From positions 2,176,001 to 2,240,000 of the forward strand of contig NZ_CP088020.1 in NCBI RefSeq assembly GCF_021049245.1: a stretch of DNA of 64,000 nt. Direction: 5' to 3'. The translations under genes and the position numbers were made by a program. Below, in pieces: positions 17,999-29,983 of the stretch (position 1 is the stretch's first letter; every line of letters starts with the position of its first letter). This stretch comes from Radiobacillus kanasensis. GTDB taxonomy: Bacteria > Bacillota > Bacilli > Bacillales > Amphibacillaceae. The notes below the pieces were generated by a model, which was not told the DNA's origin, did not search any database, and saw only the letters and a list, made by a program, of their open reading frames with translations.

Positions 17999-19123
17999 TT
18001 ACTCCCCTTTAATGGCTCGCTTCATCCGCTGAAAAAAAGAATCTTCGTGTTCATCCGCTGGTTGATTGCCACTGATATCATTAAACTCTCTTAACAGCTC
18101 TCTTTGTCTATCACTTAAGTTAGTTGGGGTCACAACACGGATTTTCACGTGCTGGTCACCTTGACCATACCCTCTAACATTTGGTACACCTTTTCCTTTT
18201 AAACGGAATACTTTTCCTGTTTGTGTCCCTGCAGGAATCTTTAATTTAATTTTCCCGTGCACGGTAGGGATTTCTAATTCATCGCCTAATGCCGCTTGAG
18301 CAAAAGTAATTGGCATTTCACAGTAAATGTTGTCGCCTTCGCGCTCGTAAAACTCATGAGGTTTTACCCGAACTACAACATATAAATCGCCAGCTGGACC
18401 ACCATTTACACCGGGTTCCCCTTGACCAGAAACCCTGATTTGTTGTCCTTCATCAATACCTGCTGGAATATTGATATGGATTTTTTTACGTTTCTTCACC
18501 GTACCAGTCCCGCCGCACGTATTACATTTTTCTGGAATGACCTTTCCAGAACCTTGACAATGGTGACATACGCGTTTATTCACCACACGGCCAAATGGCG
18601 TATTTTGTTCCGTATTCAGTTGACCGGTTCCATGACAATGGGAACACGTCTTTGTCTTGGTACCTGGTTTTGCACCAGATCCAGAGCACGTTTCACATGT
18701 TTCTTCTTTTGGAATTTCAATGTCCGTATCTTTTCCAAAGATAGCTTCTTCAAATTCGAGGGTCATCGTGTATTGTAGATCCGCGCCTTGTCTTGGTGCG
18801 TTCGGATCACGACGACGACCTCCACCTCCGAAGAACATATCAAAGATATCACCGAAGCCTCCAAAGTCTTCTGCTCCACCAAAGCCTCCAAAACCTTGGC
18901 TTTGCGGACCGGCATGACCAAACTGGTCGTATTGACTACGTTTTTGCTCATTGCTTAAAGTTTCATAGGCTTCTTTCGCTTCCTTAAATTTATCAGAAGC
19001 ATCTGCTTCCTTATTCACGTCAGGGTGATATTTTCTGGCTAGCTTACGGTAAGCCTTTTTGATCTCCTCTTTAGAAGCATCCTTTGAAAGCCCAAGGACC
19101 TCATAATAATCTCGCTTACTCAC
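17999..19123 (-). CDS. dnaJ: chaperone DnaJ
   Basis: DnaJ (374 aa) stimulates DnaK ATPase and delivers substrates. The J domain starts [10 protein letters not shown] and has the HPD motif in KYHPDVN. A Gly/Phe-rich linker follows, then four CxxCxGxG zinc repeats ([32 protein letters not shown]). GTG 19123 restores the canonical N-terminus; the frame extended to 19171 carries 16 unrelated residues. A terminator after dnaK and a promoter in front of dnaJ suggest partly independent expression. Confidence 0.97.
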   Translation of the reverse strand: MSKRDYYEVLGLSKDASKEEIKKAYRKLARKYHPDVNKEADASDKFKEAKEAYETLSNEQKRSQYDQFGHAGPQSQGFGGFGGAEDFGGFGDIFDMFFGGGGRRRDPNAPRQGADLQYTMTLEFEEAIFGKDTDIEIPKEETCETCSGSGAKPGTKTKTCSHCHGTGQLNTEQNTPFGRVVNKRVCHHCQGSGKVIPEKCNTCGGTGTVKKRKKIHINIPAGIDEGQQIRVSGQGEPGVNGGPAGDLYVVVRVKPHEFYEREGDNIYCEMPITFAQAALGDELEIPTVHGKIKLKIPAGTQTGKVFRLKGKGVPNVRGYGQGDQHVKIRVVTPTNLSDRQRELLREFNDISGNQPADEHEDSFFQRMKRAIKGE

Positions 19124-19245
19124 TTGACAATCACTCTCCCATTCTCTTATTCCGGTTGCAATGACTTTCATCTATTCAACACAATAAGAAATGTGACTTT
19201 TTATTTCCTAAATCATCACGTTCTCCCTATCTAAACATAAGTGTA

Positions 19246-19275
19246 ATCATAACACTTTTTAACATTACCCGGCAA
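19246..19275 (-). promoter_or_regulatory. sigma-A promoter of dnaJ
   Basis: The minus strand has TTGCCG (19270-19275), an 18-bp spacer and TATGAT (19246-19251), downstream of the dnaK terminator and about 120 bp before the dnaJ start. No CIRCE copy lies next to it. Confidence 0.6.
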
Positions 19276-19309
19276 TTATTTATATGTAGCAAATAGTCGC
19301 TGAGAAAGA

Positions 19310-19346
19310 AAAAGTCAAAGTCAAGAGGATCCTGACTTTGACTTTT
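19310..19346 (-). terminator. terminator after dnaK
   Basis: A 14-bp stem (AAAAGTCAAAGTCA with TGACTTTGACTTTT) is followed by a T-rich tract on the minus strand. It sits between dnaK and dnaJ and would lower dnaJ expression relative to dnaK. Confidence 0.85.
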
Positions 19347-19361
19347 GTGTGAAGGATGAAC

Positions 19362-21224
<1,863 letters not shown>

Positions 21225-21782
21225 TTATTGATTTACTTTTACCATTGCTGGGCGAATCACTTTATCTTTCAATTTGTAGCCTGCTTGCAACACTTCAATC
21301 ACTGAATTAGCCTCATACTGATCATCTTCTACTTGCATAACCGCTTGATGAAGATGTGGGTCAAAGGCTTCTCCTTCTGCAGCAATCACTTCCACGCCTT
21401 CTTTTTCTAAGGCATCCGTTAGTTGCTTATAGACCATTTTAATCCCTTCTACAAAGCCGTCCGAAGCTTGATCGCCTTCGTGAACAGCAAGAGCTCGTTC
21501 AAAGTTGTCGACAACAGGAAGTAATTCTGTGACTAATGCTTGGGATTTATATTTACGATCTGATTCTTTTTCTTTTTGTGTTCGTTTACGAAAATTATCA
21601 TATTCCGCTTGCATTCTTGAGAAACGATCGTTTAACTCCGCCTTTTCTTGCTTAAGTTTTTCTAGCTCTTCATTCACTTCTTCAGTCTCTGCAGATTCTT
21701 CTACTACTTCTTGTTCTGCATTTACTACTTCTTCTTGTTGATTTTCTTCTGTAGTTTCTTTTACTTGATCTTTTTCTTCCAT
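21225..21782 (-). CDS. grpE: nucleotide exchange factor GrpE
   Basis: GrpE (185 aa) releases ADP from DnaK. An acidic Glu-rich N-terminus and a long coiled coil (about 40-90, with YDNFRKRTQKEKES) lead to the C-terminal beta domain with FDPHLHQAVM. ATG 21782 has GGAGGTGA seven bases upstream; an extension to 21809 is rejected. It lies between hrcA and dnaK. Confidence 0.96.
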   Translation of the reverse strand: MEEKDQVKETTEENQQEEVVNAEQEVVEESAETEEVNEELEKLKQEKAELNDRFSRMQAEYDNFRKRTQKEKESDRKYKSQALVTELLPVVDNFERALAVHEGDQASDGFVEGIKMVYKQLTDALEKEGVEVIAAEGEAFDPHLHQAVMQVEDDQYEANSVIEVLQAGYKLKDKVIRPAMVKVNQ

Positions 21783-21962
21783 TCCTGTCACCTCCTCCAA
21801 ATATTCCAATCAAACATGGTTGAATATATCACGAAACGGTAGGAAAATAAACCCATCCTATCCGGGATAGTCGTTAAGTATCCATCCTAAATCTACCTGG
21901 ATGAACTCAAAAAGAAGGGATGGGAAATAACAATTCCCCACCATAACAAGCTATACCCTCTT

Positions 21963-22994
21963 TTATTCCTTCTCATACCATGAATGAAAAGTTTTTGTAA
22001 GTTTTCCTGATAATACGTCTAATAAAGATATGACTCGAGAATATTCCATTCGTGTTGGTCCTAATAATGCAATCGTTCCAACTTGTTGATCTCCTAAAGA
22101 ATACGTAGCTGTGATTAAGCTGCAATCCTGCATGGCAACAATTTCGTTTTCTTGCCCAATCGAAATTTTTATCCCTTCCCTATTCGAACGAAGCACTTCT
22201 GCTAAGTATTCTTCTTGTTCAATGATCGAGTACAAGGATCTAATCTTGTTAATATCCTTGAATTCTGGTTGCATGAGGATATTCGTTTTCCCACCTATAT
22301 AAAGCTTAACCGGATGTTGGTCTATTAAAGCTGACTTCAAATACGTATAGGCGGTTTCATAATCATTCGTATAAGCTCTAACTAGATCTGCAATTTCGGT
22401 ATAGAGCTTATCCTGTAGCTTTATAATTGGAACTCCTGCGAGTCGTTCATTTAAGATGTTCACCAATTTTTCTAAATCACCAGACTTTATTTCTTTCGGA
22501 ATCGAGAAGGTACGATGCTCGACATGTCCAGTGTTCGTTACCAGAATTGCTACAGCAGACAGTGAGGTTAAGTTGATAATCTGCAGCTGCTTTAATTTTG
22601 TTTCGAACACTTCAGGACCCAAAATTATGCTCGTATAATTGGTTAAGTCAGATAACACCTTCGCAGACTTCTGCACAACACGCTCAAATTCAACCATTCC
22701 CTTTTCAAAAGTGTCTGTGATAATTCCTAAGTCAGTATTAGACAAGTGAAAGGGAGATATTAAATGATCGACATAAAAACGATAGCCTTTTTCCGATGGA
22801 ACTCGACCGGAGGAAGAGTGCGTTTTTTCAATAAAACCCATCTCTTCTAAATCAGCCATTTCATTTCGGATGGTGGCAGAGCTATACTCTACCTCTTCCC
22901 TTTTGGAAATGGCTCTCGACCCTATCGGCTGAGCCGTCTGGATGAATTCATCAACAATGACTTGTAACACTTGCAATTGCCTCTTAGATAACAT
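21963..22994 (-). CDS. hrcA: heat-inducible transcription repressor HrcA
   Basis: HrcA (343 aa) represses class I heat-shock genes by binding CIRCE, with GroEL modulating its activity. The N-terminal winged helix reads LSKRQLQVLQVIVDEFI and SSATIRNEMADLEEMGFIEK; a GAF-like domain makes up the rest. It is the first gene of its own CIRCE-controlled operon, so it is autoregulated. The 180-bp gap to grpE shows no clear terminator. Confidence 0.97.
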   Translation of the reverse strand: MLSKRQLQVLQVIVDEFIQTAQPIGSRAISKREEVEYSSATIRNEMADLEEMGFIEKTHSSSGRVPSEKGYRFYVDHLISPFHLSNTDLGIITDTFEKGMVEFERVVQKSAKVLSDLTNYTSIILGPEVFETKLKQLQIINLTSLSAVAILVTNTGHVEHRTFSIPKEIKSGDLEKLVNILNERLAGVPIIKLQDKLYTEIADLVRAYTNDYETAYTYLKSALIDQHPVKLYIGGKTNILMQPEFKDINKIRSLYSIIEQEEYLAEVLRSNREGIKISIGQENEIVAMQDCSLITATYSLGDQQVGTIALLGPTRMEYSRVISLLDVLSGKLTKTFHSWYEKE

Positions 22995-23009
22995 CGATGA
23001 TCACCTCTG

Positions 23010-23036
23010 TTAGCACTCCTTAACGATGAGTGCTAA
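23010..23036 (-). promoter_or_regulatory. CIRCE operator (HrcA binding site)
   Basis: A perfect inverted repeat, TTAGCACTC, nine bases, GAGTGCTAA, matches the CIRCE consensus exactly. It lies between the promoter and the hrcA start codon. Confidence 0.98.
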
Positions 23037-23046
23037 ATCTAATAAT

Positions 23047-23075
23047 AAATTATCAAAACAGGACTTTATTGTCAA
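23047..23075 (-). promoter_or_regulatory. sigma-A promoter of hrcA-grpE-dnaK
   Basis: The minus strand has TTGACA (23070-23075), a 17-bp spacer and TAATTT (23047-23052), directly upstream of CIRCE, which would cover the transcription start. Confidence 0.8.
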
Positions 23076-23084
23076 CGCGAAAGC

Positions 23085-24227
23085 TCAGGAAGATTCATCT
23101 AGCAAAAACTCTTGGAATACTTCATTACCAAACAACAAGCCATCCTCGGTTAATTGGACCGCATCACCTTTTACTTGAAGCCATCCTTTTGCTTGCAAAC
23201 GATCAATAGTTGAACCGTATAGTTGAATAAGATCTTGGTTATATTTTTGTGCAAAGGACGCAATGGAGACTCCTTTTATCTTGCGCAGTCCAAGAAACAT
23301 CTCTTCCTCTATTTGTTCTTTTCGTGTGATAGGCTCTTCATGTAAGACAGGCTTTCCGTTTTTGAGTGCTTGTTCCACATACGCAGGAAGTGGTCGTAAA
23401 TTAACAACTCTTTTCCCAGGTAAATATCCGTGTGCACCCGCACCAAAGCCATAATAATGCTGGTTATCCCAATAGGTTAAATTGTGCTTACTTTCCATAC
23501 CTTTTTTCGCAAAATTACTGATTTCGTACTGATTCAATCCGTTCTCGATCATCTTTTTACGGAGTAATTCGAACATTTGAACTTCTTCTTCCTCTTTCGG
23601 TCGGTGAAGCTTTCCTTTTCGATATCTATTGTAAAATATCGTTTTCGGTTCAATCTGCAACGCATATGCCGAGTAGTGGGGTAAGTTGAAGGACAAAGCT
23701 TCCTCTAAGGTCCTTTCAAAATGCTCCACGGTTTGATGAGGAAGACTATATATCAAATCAATACTTACATTCCGTAATTCTTGTTGGAATAATAAATCCA
23801 AATTATTATAAACATCCTTCACTCGATGAACGCGGCCAATTTCTTCTAACATTTTGTCATCAAATACTTGAACACCTAATGAAATACGTTGTACCCCATA
23901 ATGTTTTAGCAATTTAATTTTCTCAAGGTCTAAATCACCTGGATTTGCTTCAAAACTATATTCCAAGCAATTTTCCACATCGAAATTTTTCGATATAAGT
24001 TTCAGAAGACGCTCTAACTGTTTGTGCGTTAAAGCAGTTGGTGTTCCACCACCCACGAAGATCGTTCGAACGGATTTATTCGGTTCATCTATATTCGTTT
24101 CTATTTCTTTTTCGAGTGCTTCCAAATATTCATTTGCTAACTTCTCGTCATAGAAAAACTTCGTAAAGTCGCAATAGTGACAAATTTGCTGGCAAAATGG
24201 AATATGGATATAAACGGAGGAGACCAT
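23085..24227 (-). CDS. hemW: HemW (HemN-like radical SAM protein)
   Basis: HemW (380 aa, YqeR) is a radical-SAM protein related to coproporphyrinogen dehydrogenase and is thought to act in heme delivery. The cluster motif CQQICHYCDF follows VYIHIPF at the N-terminus. The C-terminal HemN domain follows the TYWDNQHYYGFGAGAHGY block. I prefer ATG 24227 because the conserved sequence begins right after it; a GTG four codons earlier (24239) is an alternative. It lies between lepA and hrcA, as in B. subtilis. Confidence 0.92.
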   Translation of the reverse strand: MVSSVYIHIPFCQQICHYCDFTKFFYDEKLANEYLEALEKEIETNIDEPNKSVRTIFVGGGTPTALTHKQLERLLKLISKNFDVENCLEYSFEANPGDLDLEKIKLLKHYGVQRISLGVQVFDDKMLEEIGRVHRVKDVYNNLDLLFQQELRNVSIDLIYSLPHQTVEHFERTLEEALSFNLPHYSAYALQIEPKTIFYNRYRKGKLHRPKEEEEVQMFELLRKKMIENGLNQYEISNFAKKGMESKHNLTYWDNQHYYGFGAGAHGYLPGKRVVNLRPLPAYVEQALKNGKPVLHEEPITRKEQIEEEMFLGLRKIKGVSIASFAQKYNQDLIQLYGSTIDRLQAKGWLQVKGDAVQLTEDGLLFGNEVFQEFLLDESS

Positions 24228-24276
24228 TATGATGTCCACTGCCTTTCTTCTTTTTTTCTTTTGGTAGTACTATCAG

Positions 24277-24308
24277 TAAAACCCCTGTCAACTCCTGACA
24301 AGGGTTTT
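24277..24308 (-). terminator. terminator after lepA
   Basis: The hairpin AAAACCCCTGTCA / TGACAAGGGTTTT sits a few bases past the lepA stop and is followed by a short T-rich tract on the minus strand. Confidence 0.8.
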
Positions 24309-24314
24309 AGCTTT

Positions 24315-26126
24315 CTATTCGTCGTCCATTCTTAGTACAGCCATAAATGCTTCTTGAGGCACTTCTACAGAGCCTACCATTTTCATTCGTTTTTTACCTT
24401 CTTTTTGTTTCTCCAACAATTTTCGTTTACGGGAAATGTCTCCCCCGTAACATTTTGAAAGAACGTTTTTACGCATTGCTTTAATCGTTGAACGAGCCAC
24501 AATTTTATTCCCTACAGCGGCTTGAACAGGAACTTCAAATTGCTGTCTAGGAATCAATGACTTCAACTTATCTACGATTTGCTTTCCACGTTCAAAAGAG
24601 AAGTCTTTATGCACGATGAAAGAAAGGGCATCAATGGTGTCTCCATTTAAAAGAATATCCATTTTCACAAGCTTGGAGTTCTTATATCCAATCAACTCGT
24701 AATCAAAGGATGCATAGCCTTTTGTTTGAGATTTCAGTTGATCAAAGAAATCATAGACGATTTCCGATAACGGAATTTCATAGACAACATTCACTCTAAC
24801 TTCGTCCATATACTGCATATCCATGAAATCTCCACGTTTCTTTTGACAGAGCTCCATAACAGCACCGACGTAATCATTCGGTACCATAATAGATGCTTTT
24901 ACATAAGGCTCTCGTATTTCTTCCACTTTTTGTGGATCTGGCATAACGGAAGGGTTATCAACAGATATAACTTCACCATCGGTTAATTCCACTTCGTAGA
25001 TAACACTAGGTGCGGTCGTAATTAAGTCAATATTAAATTCTCGTTCAATGCGCTCCTGAATGATTTCCATGTGAAGTAATCCAAGGAAACCACAACGGAA
25101 ACCAAAACCTAGTGCTTGGGATGTTTCCGCTTCATATTGTAAGGAAGAGTCATTTAATTCAAGGCGCTCTAAAGCTTCTCTTAAATCATTATATTTGTTG
25201 GCATCTACAGGATATAATCCACAGAAGACCATTGGATTGAGGCGACGGTATCCTGGTAGTGGTTCATCTGCAGCGTTGCGAGCTAACGTTATCGTATCCC
25301 CAACTCTTGTATCTCCTACGTTTTTAATAGAGGCGGTTAAATACCCAACATCTCCAACAGTTAATTCATTTTGTGGTACAGGCTTTGGATTGAACACACC
25401 AATTTCGTTCACTTCAAATTCTTTACCTGTTGCCATCATTTTGATTTTATCGCCAATTTTCACAGAGCCTTCTTTAATACAAACGTAGGCTACAACACCA
25501 CGATAGGAATCATATAAGGAATCAAAAATTAGTGCTTTTAATGGTGCATCCGCGTCCCCAGCCGGTGCGGGAACTTTTTCTACGATACGCTCTAATATTT
25601 CTTCGATTCCAATTCCTGCCTTCGCAGAAGCGAGGATCGCTTCATCTCCATCAATACCTAGAACGTCTTCAATTTCTTGCTTCACTCGCTCAGGATCCGC
25701 GCTCGGCAAATCGATTTTATTAATAACAGGGATGATTTCTAAGTCATTGTCCATCGCCAAATAAACGTTAGCAAGTGTTTGGGCTTCTATCCCTTGCACG
25801 GCATCGACTACTAATATCGCACCTTCACATGCAGCAAGACTTCTCGATACTTCATATGTAAAGTCGACGTGGCCCGGTGTATCAATAAGATGAAATAAGT
25901 ACTCTCCATCATTTTCACGTTTATATTTTAATTGAACAGCATTTAGTTTAATGGTGATCCCGCGTTCTCTTTCCAAATCCATGGCATCCAAAAACTGTTC
26001 TTTCATCTCACGTTGCGTAAGAGCTTGTGTTTTTTCTAAGATACGATCGGCAAGGGTGGATTTTCCATGATCAATATGGGCGATGATGGAAAAATTCCTC
26101 ACTCTATTCTGATTTCTATTCGTCAA
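24315..26126 (-). CDS. lepA: elongation factor 4 (LepA)
   Basis: LepA (603 aa) is a ribosome-associated translational GTPase. The G domain has [20 protein letters not shown] and [10 protein letters not shown]. The unique C-terminal domain contains [19 protein letters not shown], diagnostic for LepA over EF-G. The start is TTG 26126, with GGAGTGA about six bases upstream, and the sequence fits the family from there. Confidence 0.97.
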   Translation of the reverse strand: MTNRNQNRVRNFSIIAHIDHGKSTLADRILEKTQALTQREMKEQFLDAMDLERERGITIKLNAVQLKYKRENDGEYLFHLIDTPGHVDFTYEVSRSLAACEGAILVVDAVQGIEAQTLANVYLAMDNDLEIIPVINKIDLPSADPERVKQEIEDVLGIDGDEAILASAKAGIGIEEILERIVEKVPAPAGDADAPLKALIFDSLYDSYRGVVAYVCIKEGSVKIGDKIKMMATGKEFEVNEIGVFNPKPVPQNELTVGDVGYLTASIKNVGDTRVGDTITLARNAADEPLPGYRRLNPMVFCGLYPVDANKYNDLREALERLELNDSSLQYEAETSQALGFGFRCGFLGLLHMEIIQERIEREFNIDLITTAPSVIYEVELTDGEVISVDNPSVMPDPQKVEEIREPYVKASIMVPNDYVGAVMELCQKKRGDFMDMQYMDEVRVNVVYEIPLSEIVYDFFDQLKSQTKGYASFDYELIGYKNSKLVKMDILLNGDTIDALSFIVHKDFSFERGKQIVDKLKSLIPRQQFEVPVQAAVGNKIVARSTIKAMRKNVLSKCYGGDISRKRKLLEKQKEGKKRMKMVGSVEVPQEAFMAVLRMDDE

Positions 26127-26454
26127 AGGTGATCACTCCAGCAAAATACATAGTAAGCTAACATTCCTTTATTACTAGGATTGATTATAGCAGTACAACT
26201 GGGTATATTCAATCCTAGCCTGTTTTTCACAAAAATCTTCCGTAAAGAATGAAGCAACGGGACCATTGCTATAAATAGAGAGGTGGTCAGTGGGCCTACT
26301 CGTTTTCAACGGACAAACTGAAGATCCTCCTCGTCCGATTTGTTCCCTGCATCCCCTTCCCCCATAAGAAGTAGATTAATGGACCTATTGCCACAGTAAT
26401 CATGGTACCTTCATTCTAATAACATGCTAATAACCGGTTTTCTACCTCCTAAAA
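26127..26454. other. intergenic region between lepA and yqxA
   Basis: About 330 bp without a convincing gene. A 37-codon minus-strand frame beginning MITVAIGPLIYFLWGKG sits around 26290-26405, but it has no nearby ribosome site and I do not recognise it. It could be a gene remnant. No promoter for lepA was identified with confidence. Confidence 0.4.
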
Positions 26455-26506
26455 AAACAGACCAAATCCAATTCGATTCACTCTTCTAATTGGATCAGGT
26501 CTGTTT
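26455..26506 (-). terminator. terminator of the gpr-spoIIP-yqxA unit
   Basis: A long stem (AAACAGACC..ATCCAATT with AATTGGAT..GGTCTGTTT) is followed on the minus strand by TTTTTTAGG. Confidence 0.88.
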
Positions 26507-26558
26507 GTTGACATGTTTCTTTATCTTACTGGGAAGAACTTCTTATCTGCTTAAACAC

Positions 26559-26906
26559 CTAAAAGAACGTCTGCACAATCTCATGAGCGGATTTAACGAG
26601 ACCGTTGTAAAACCATTTCACACTATGCTCCATAGCTCCAGCAATCTTTTGAGTCATATGCTCAGATTCCATCTCTTCAAATTTCTCTTGTTTTTCTTCG
26701 ACCGAAACTTGTTCGAAATCTTGTCCCATTACTTCGATTTGATATTCTTCTTGATTGTTCTCACCCGTTTGTACCGCTTCTTTTAGAGAAGAAGTTGTAT
26801 ATCCACGAATCTCCGTTACCCCTTCACTAGCCTGATCGATGCCAAATAATACGCCACCTAGAAATAATAGAACCATTATCAACATACCTATTAACATTTT
26901 TACCAT
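26559..26906 (-). CDS. yqxA: YqxA family protein (DUF3679)
   Basis: A 115-aa protein with one N-terminal transmembrane helix (about 3-22, MLIGMLIMVLLFLGG) and an acidic, probably helical remainder. Its position directly after spoIIP and its overall layout match YqxA. The function is unknown. It begins 12 bp after spoIIP, so it is in the same unit. Confidence 0.82.
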   Translation of the reverse strand: MVKMLIGMLIMVLLFLGGVLFGIDQASEGVTEIRGYTTSSLKEAVQTGENNQEEYQIEVMGQDFEQVSVEEKQEKFEEMESEHMTQKIAGAMEHSVKWFYNGLVKSAHEIVQTFF

Positions 26907-26918
26907 CTTCTCTCACCT

Positions 26919-28103
26919 CTATGGATTCCCTTGTACTTTTTCTGCTTGCCAGTAGTACTCACTAAACACTTTTGCTAACGCGTCCGCTGATCGGTAGAGT
27001 TCTTTCATGTTATTTTCTACTCCACCAATCTCGACAATAACGGATTGATCAGATAAATCTTGGTTGTACACTCCGTTAAATCCAGATCCGCCTTGTGTTT
27101 TTACACCTCGACTTATGCCTGGGTACATCTCGTTTAACTTGTTGTGTAAATCGGTCGCTAACTTCAGATTTGTTTCGTTATCTGGATTGTCACTTCCTAC
27201 AATAAAGAAGAAGCGAGCATAGCTTTTTCCGTCAATAGTCGTTGTAGTTTCTTCCTTACCTTGTGAATCTCGATGGATGTCAAATATATATTGAATGTTC
27301 TTATTGGTCGCTAGGGCTTCTTCTACAATAGGCTTGGAAGCTGTATAAGACTGCCAATATTCCCAGCCCTTCTGGTTTAACACATTCATGAAGTCCGTAT
27401 GATCGACTTGTGACCCTATCCCTTGGCTTTTCAAGCTCGAAGCTAACCGATTACTTACTTTCGATATATTGACCTCAGAGTGATAAGCTTCATCCTTCGA
27501 CGTTCCTTCTGGTAAATGTGGTAAGAAGGATTCTCGGTTATGAGTCGTATATAGAAAAACTACATTTCGGTCACCTGTCGTCGGTTGTCCGTTTGTATCA
27601 TTCGATTGCTCAGGCGGTTGTTCCACCTCTTCTTCCGGCATCTTTGCTTCGCGATCCTCCAAAACAACATCTAGAGGTGCAGCGGATTCAATGGGAAGGT
27701 TTGTGTAGTCTGTTCCTTCCCCTGCTACAATGATTTTTCCATTGTAGGCATCGAAACCGGGAAGCTCTCTTCCTAACAATGTTCTCGGATCATTAGGCTT
27801 TAAACTAGTAGCCATTTGAAACATAAGATTAGAGACACTTAATGGATCTTTGGATTCCGGAAATGCCTCTTCAAACAAACGGTTTTCCATTCCCATAAAA
27901 TAAAGAAAAGATGCTCCATCAATTTGTCTTGTCCATTCATTTATCGTGTTAGAAGACAGCCGATAGGCCGGTTTAATCGATGTCAGGATTCCGATGAATA
28001 AAAATAATAAACCTATACTGATGATTAAAAGACTTCCTTTTTTATACCATGGCTTGGACTGTTTGATGAATTGGTTTAGGGATGTATTTGGATTTGTGTT
28101 CAT
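26919..28103 (-). CDS. spoIIP: stage II sporulation protein P
   Basis: SpoIIP (394 aa) is a cell-wall amidase/endopeptidase that, with SpoIID and SpoIIM, drives septal peptidoglycan remodelling during engulfment. A single transmembrane helix (about 24-43) anchors it. The catalytic domain contains FLYTTHNRESFLPHL, FDIHRDS and IVEIGGVENNM. It lies between gpr and yqxA. Confidence 0.95.
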   Translation of the reverse strand: MNTNPNTSLNQFIKQSKPWYKKGSLLIISIGLLFLFIGILTSIKPAYRLSSNTINEWTRQIDGASFLYFMGMENRLFEEAFPESKDPLSVSNLMFQMATSLKPNDPRTLLGRELPGFDAYNGKIIVAGEGTDYTNLPIESAAPLDVVLEDREAKMPEEEVEQPPEQSNDTNGQPTTGDRNVVFLYTTHNRESFLPHLPEGTSKDEAYHSEVNISKVSNRLASSLKSQGIGSQVDHTDFMNVLNQKGWEYWQSYTASKPIVEEALATNKNIQYIFDIHRDSQGKEETTTTIDGKSYARFFFIVGSDNPDNETNLKLATDLHNKLNEMYPGISRGVKTQGGSGFNGVYNQDLSDQSVIVEIGGVENNMKELYRSADALAKVFSEYYWQAEKVQGNP

Positions 28104-28214
28104 CGTTCCATCCTTTCTACGTTCTATCTATCATGTTTAATAGAATCTATGAACGTATAACAGAAAGTAGAACGAATCCTACAAGGAAATTAAAAATAAT
28201 TACAAAGTCTCAGC

Positions 28215-29312
28215 CTATCTCGTATAGGATTCAAAATTGTCCATATCGACATTTTCATGAAGAGCCGCGTTTAAGCCCGACGCTAGTACATGCGCCATAT
28301 CTTTCATGTAGCTATCCACTTCCTTCGGCGTCACCATGAGGTTGTGTCCGAGTGGAGTTAACACTTCTTTAATAAGAGAACGTTTCTCTTCTTCATCTAG
28401 CTCCCCTACCATTCCTAATACAGCTTTTCTTTTCTCCGGGTCTGGTAAATCTTCTTCTGTTAATGTCTTTTTACCAAAACTCATACCAGCAGGAGATAAC
28501 GCTTTGGAAGGTCTATCCTTTTCCTTCCACTCTCTTCCAAAGTGCTTCAATAAAAAGTCAATCGTATCACTTGTAATCGTTACAGCATCCACAACGGTAG
28601 GTACACCAAGAGCAATGACTGGAATACCTAGTGTATCCTTGCTAATCTCTTTCCGTTTATTTCCGACACCTGATCCTGGGTGAATACCAGAATCCGATAA
28701 TTGAATCGTTGCATTCACGCGTTCAATCGATCTAGAGGCTAAAGCATCAATCGCAATAACGAAGTCAGGTTTTGTTTTTTCAATGACTCCATGAATAATA
28801 TCGCTTGTTTCTATCCCCGTTAGCCCCATAACACCTGGTGTCATTGCAGAGACAGGTCGATAGCCTTCTTTCACAGACTGTGGTTGTAACTCAAATAAAT
28901 GGCTCGTGATCATTACTTTTTCTATGGACATTGGTCCTAAAGCATCTGGTGTTACGTTCCAATTACCTAGTCCAACCACTAACCCTTTCCCTTCTGACGG
29001 AATGTTACTAGCTTTCAAAAGGTTAGTTAGTTCCTTGGCTAATACACGGGCGGTTTGCTCTTGCATTTTTGTATCCTGTTTTTTTACCGCTTCACTATGT
29101 AAAGTCACGTAAGTTCCGGGCTTCTTTCCAATTTTTTCTGCCCCTTGTGCATTGATTTGTACGTACGTGACTTCAATATCTCCTTCTCGTTTGTCTGTAA
29201 TAGAGACCCCTTCTATTTGGTCCTCTTTTTCTTTGTCTTTCTCTACATACATGTCCTTCGCTTCTACAGCTAAGTCGGTTCGCACCTGGTATTGGTTATC
29301 ATCTTGGTTCAT
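28215..29312 (-). CDS. gpr: germination protease GPR
   Basis: GPR (365 aa) is an aspartate-type endoprotease that degrades small acid-soluble spore proteins at germination and is made as an inactive precursor. The propeptide/mature junction region reads [12 protein letters not shown], as in other Bacillus GPRs. The core shows [17 protein letters not shown] and [12 protein letters not shown] 29312 with GGGGG upstream is chosen; the longer frame to 29354 is not supported. A sigma-F/G promoter is expected but I could not place one. Confidence 0.95.
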   Translation of the reverse strand: MNQDDNQYQVRTDLAVEAKDMYVEKDKEKEDQIEGVSITDKREGDIEVTYVQINAQGAEKIGKKPGTYVTLHSEAVKKQDTKMQEQTARVLAKELTNLLKASNIPSEGKGLVVGLGNWNVTPDALGPMSIEKVMITSHLFELQPQSVKEGYRPVSAMTPGVMGLTGIETSDIIHGVIEKTKPDFVIAIDALASRSIERVNATIQLSDSGIHPGSGVGNKRKEISKDTLGIPVIALGVPTVVDAVTITSDTIDFLLKHFGREWKEKDRPSKALSPAGMSFGKKTLTEEDLPDPEKRKAVLGMVGELDEEEKRSLIKEVLTPLGHNLMVTPKEVDSYMKDMAHVLASGLNAALHENVDMDNFESYTR

Positions 29313-29420
29313 TATGATAGGACCCCCTTTTTTTATTCCTAGGGTTTCCATCATGAAGGAATTACATACTAAAAGGACTTGTAGAATTTCCTTTTTTTCC
29401 TCTATCAGAATAGATTGCTA

Positions 29421-29449
29421 TTGAAAAGAGAGGGACACTTTGGTAAAAT
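29421..29449 (+). promoter_or_regulatory. sigma-A promoter of rpsT
   Basis: TTGAAA (29421-29426), a 17-bp spacer and TAAAAT (29444-29449) lie 44 bp upstream of the rpsT start codon. Confidence 0.75.
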
Positions 29450-29493
29450 GTCTTTTGTTATAGGTAGATGTTTTACTCTGGAGGTGAAAAGAA

Positions 29494-29760
29494 ATGGCAA
29501 ATATTAAATCTGCGATCAAGCGTGTTCGTGTGAACAACGACCACCGTGCACATAACATCTCTATTAAAACGGATATGCGTTCCCAAATTAAACGTGTAGA
29601 AAGCTTAGTAGAAAGCAAAGATGTTGAAAATGCGAAAGCTGCATTTAAAGTAGCTGCTCACAAAATTGACAAAGCAGTTCAAAAAGGAATCATCCACAAA
29701 AACAAAGGCAATCGTCAAAAATCTCGCCTAGCTAAAAAAGTTAACGATTTATCCGCTTAA
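29494..29760 (+). CDS. rpsT: 30S ribosomal protein S20
   Basis: S20 (88 aa) is a basic primary-binding 30S protein. It begins [20 protein letters not shown] and ends [14 protein letters not shown], both typical. A TGGAGGTG ribosome site precedes the ATG. It stands alone between gpr and holA, on the opposite strand to both, with its own promoter and terminator. Confidence 0.98.
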   Translation: MANIKSAIKRVRVNNDHRAHNISIKTDMRSQIKRVESLVESKDVENAKAAFKVAAHKIDKAVQKGIIHKNKGNRQKSRLAKKVNDLSA

Positions 29761-29784
29761 CTTTTTATGACTTATGACCAACAC

Positions 29785-29815
29785 AAACGATCCATTCACT
29801 GGGTCGTTTTTTATT
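29785..29815 (+). terminator. terminator after rpsT
   Basis: The stem AAACGATCC with GGGTCGTTT is followed by TTTTATTTT, 25 bp after the stop. Confidence 0.88.
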
Positions 29816-29839
29816 TTCTATTAAAACAAAAAACGCAGA

Positions 29840-29925
29840 CTTGATTGATTTCCGTTGCGGAAGTCGCTATCCGCGAGCACAGCTTGAGGTCGCCTCCGAG
29901 AAGATATTCGGCTACGATAGCAAGA
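29840..29925. repeat. GC-rich intergenic repeat, truncated copy C
   Basis: GATTGATTTCCGTTGCGG followed by a degenerate GTCGCTATCCGCGAGCACAG and GCCTCCGAG resembles the left part of copy A (14210-14275). The inverted ends are missing. It is a decayed or partial copy. Confidence 0.6.
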
Positions 29926-29983
29926 AAGCAACAAAGTATGCAAAAGATCCTAATAAAAATGCAAGGGAGATGAAATCCCTTGC

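Noticed and set aside
26290..26405. 37-codon minus-strand frame MITVAIGPLIYFLWGKG between lepA and yqxA
   Set aside because: The hydrophobic start is suggestive, but there is no ribosome site at a useful distance and no recognised family. Kept only as a note in the gap entry.
28104..28214. Sigma-E promoter for spoIIP (CATAGATT upstream)
   Set aside because: The -10 is acceptable but the -35 region is a poor match; too weak to list.
29312..29400. Sigma-G/F promoter for gpr
   Set aside because: CATGATG at about 29350 resembles a -10, but no matching -35 lies at the right distance.
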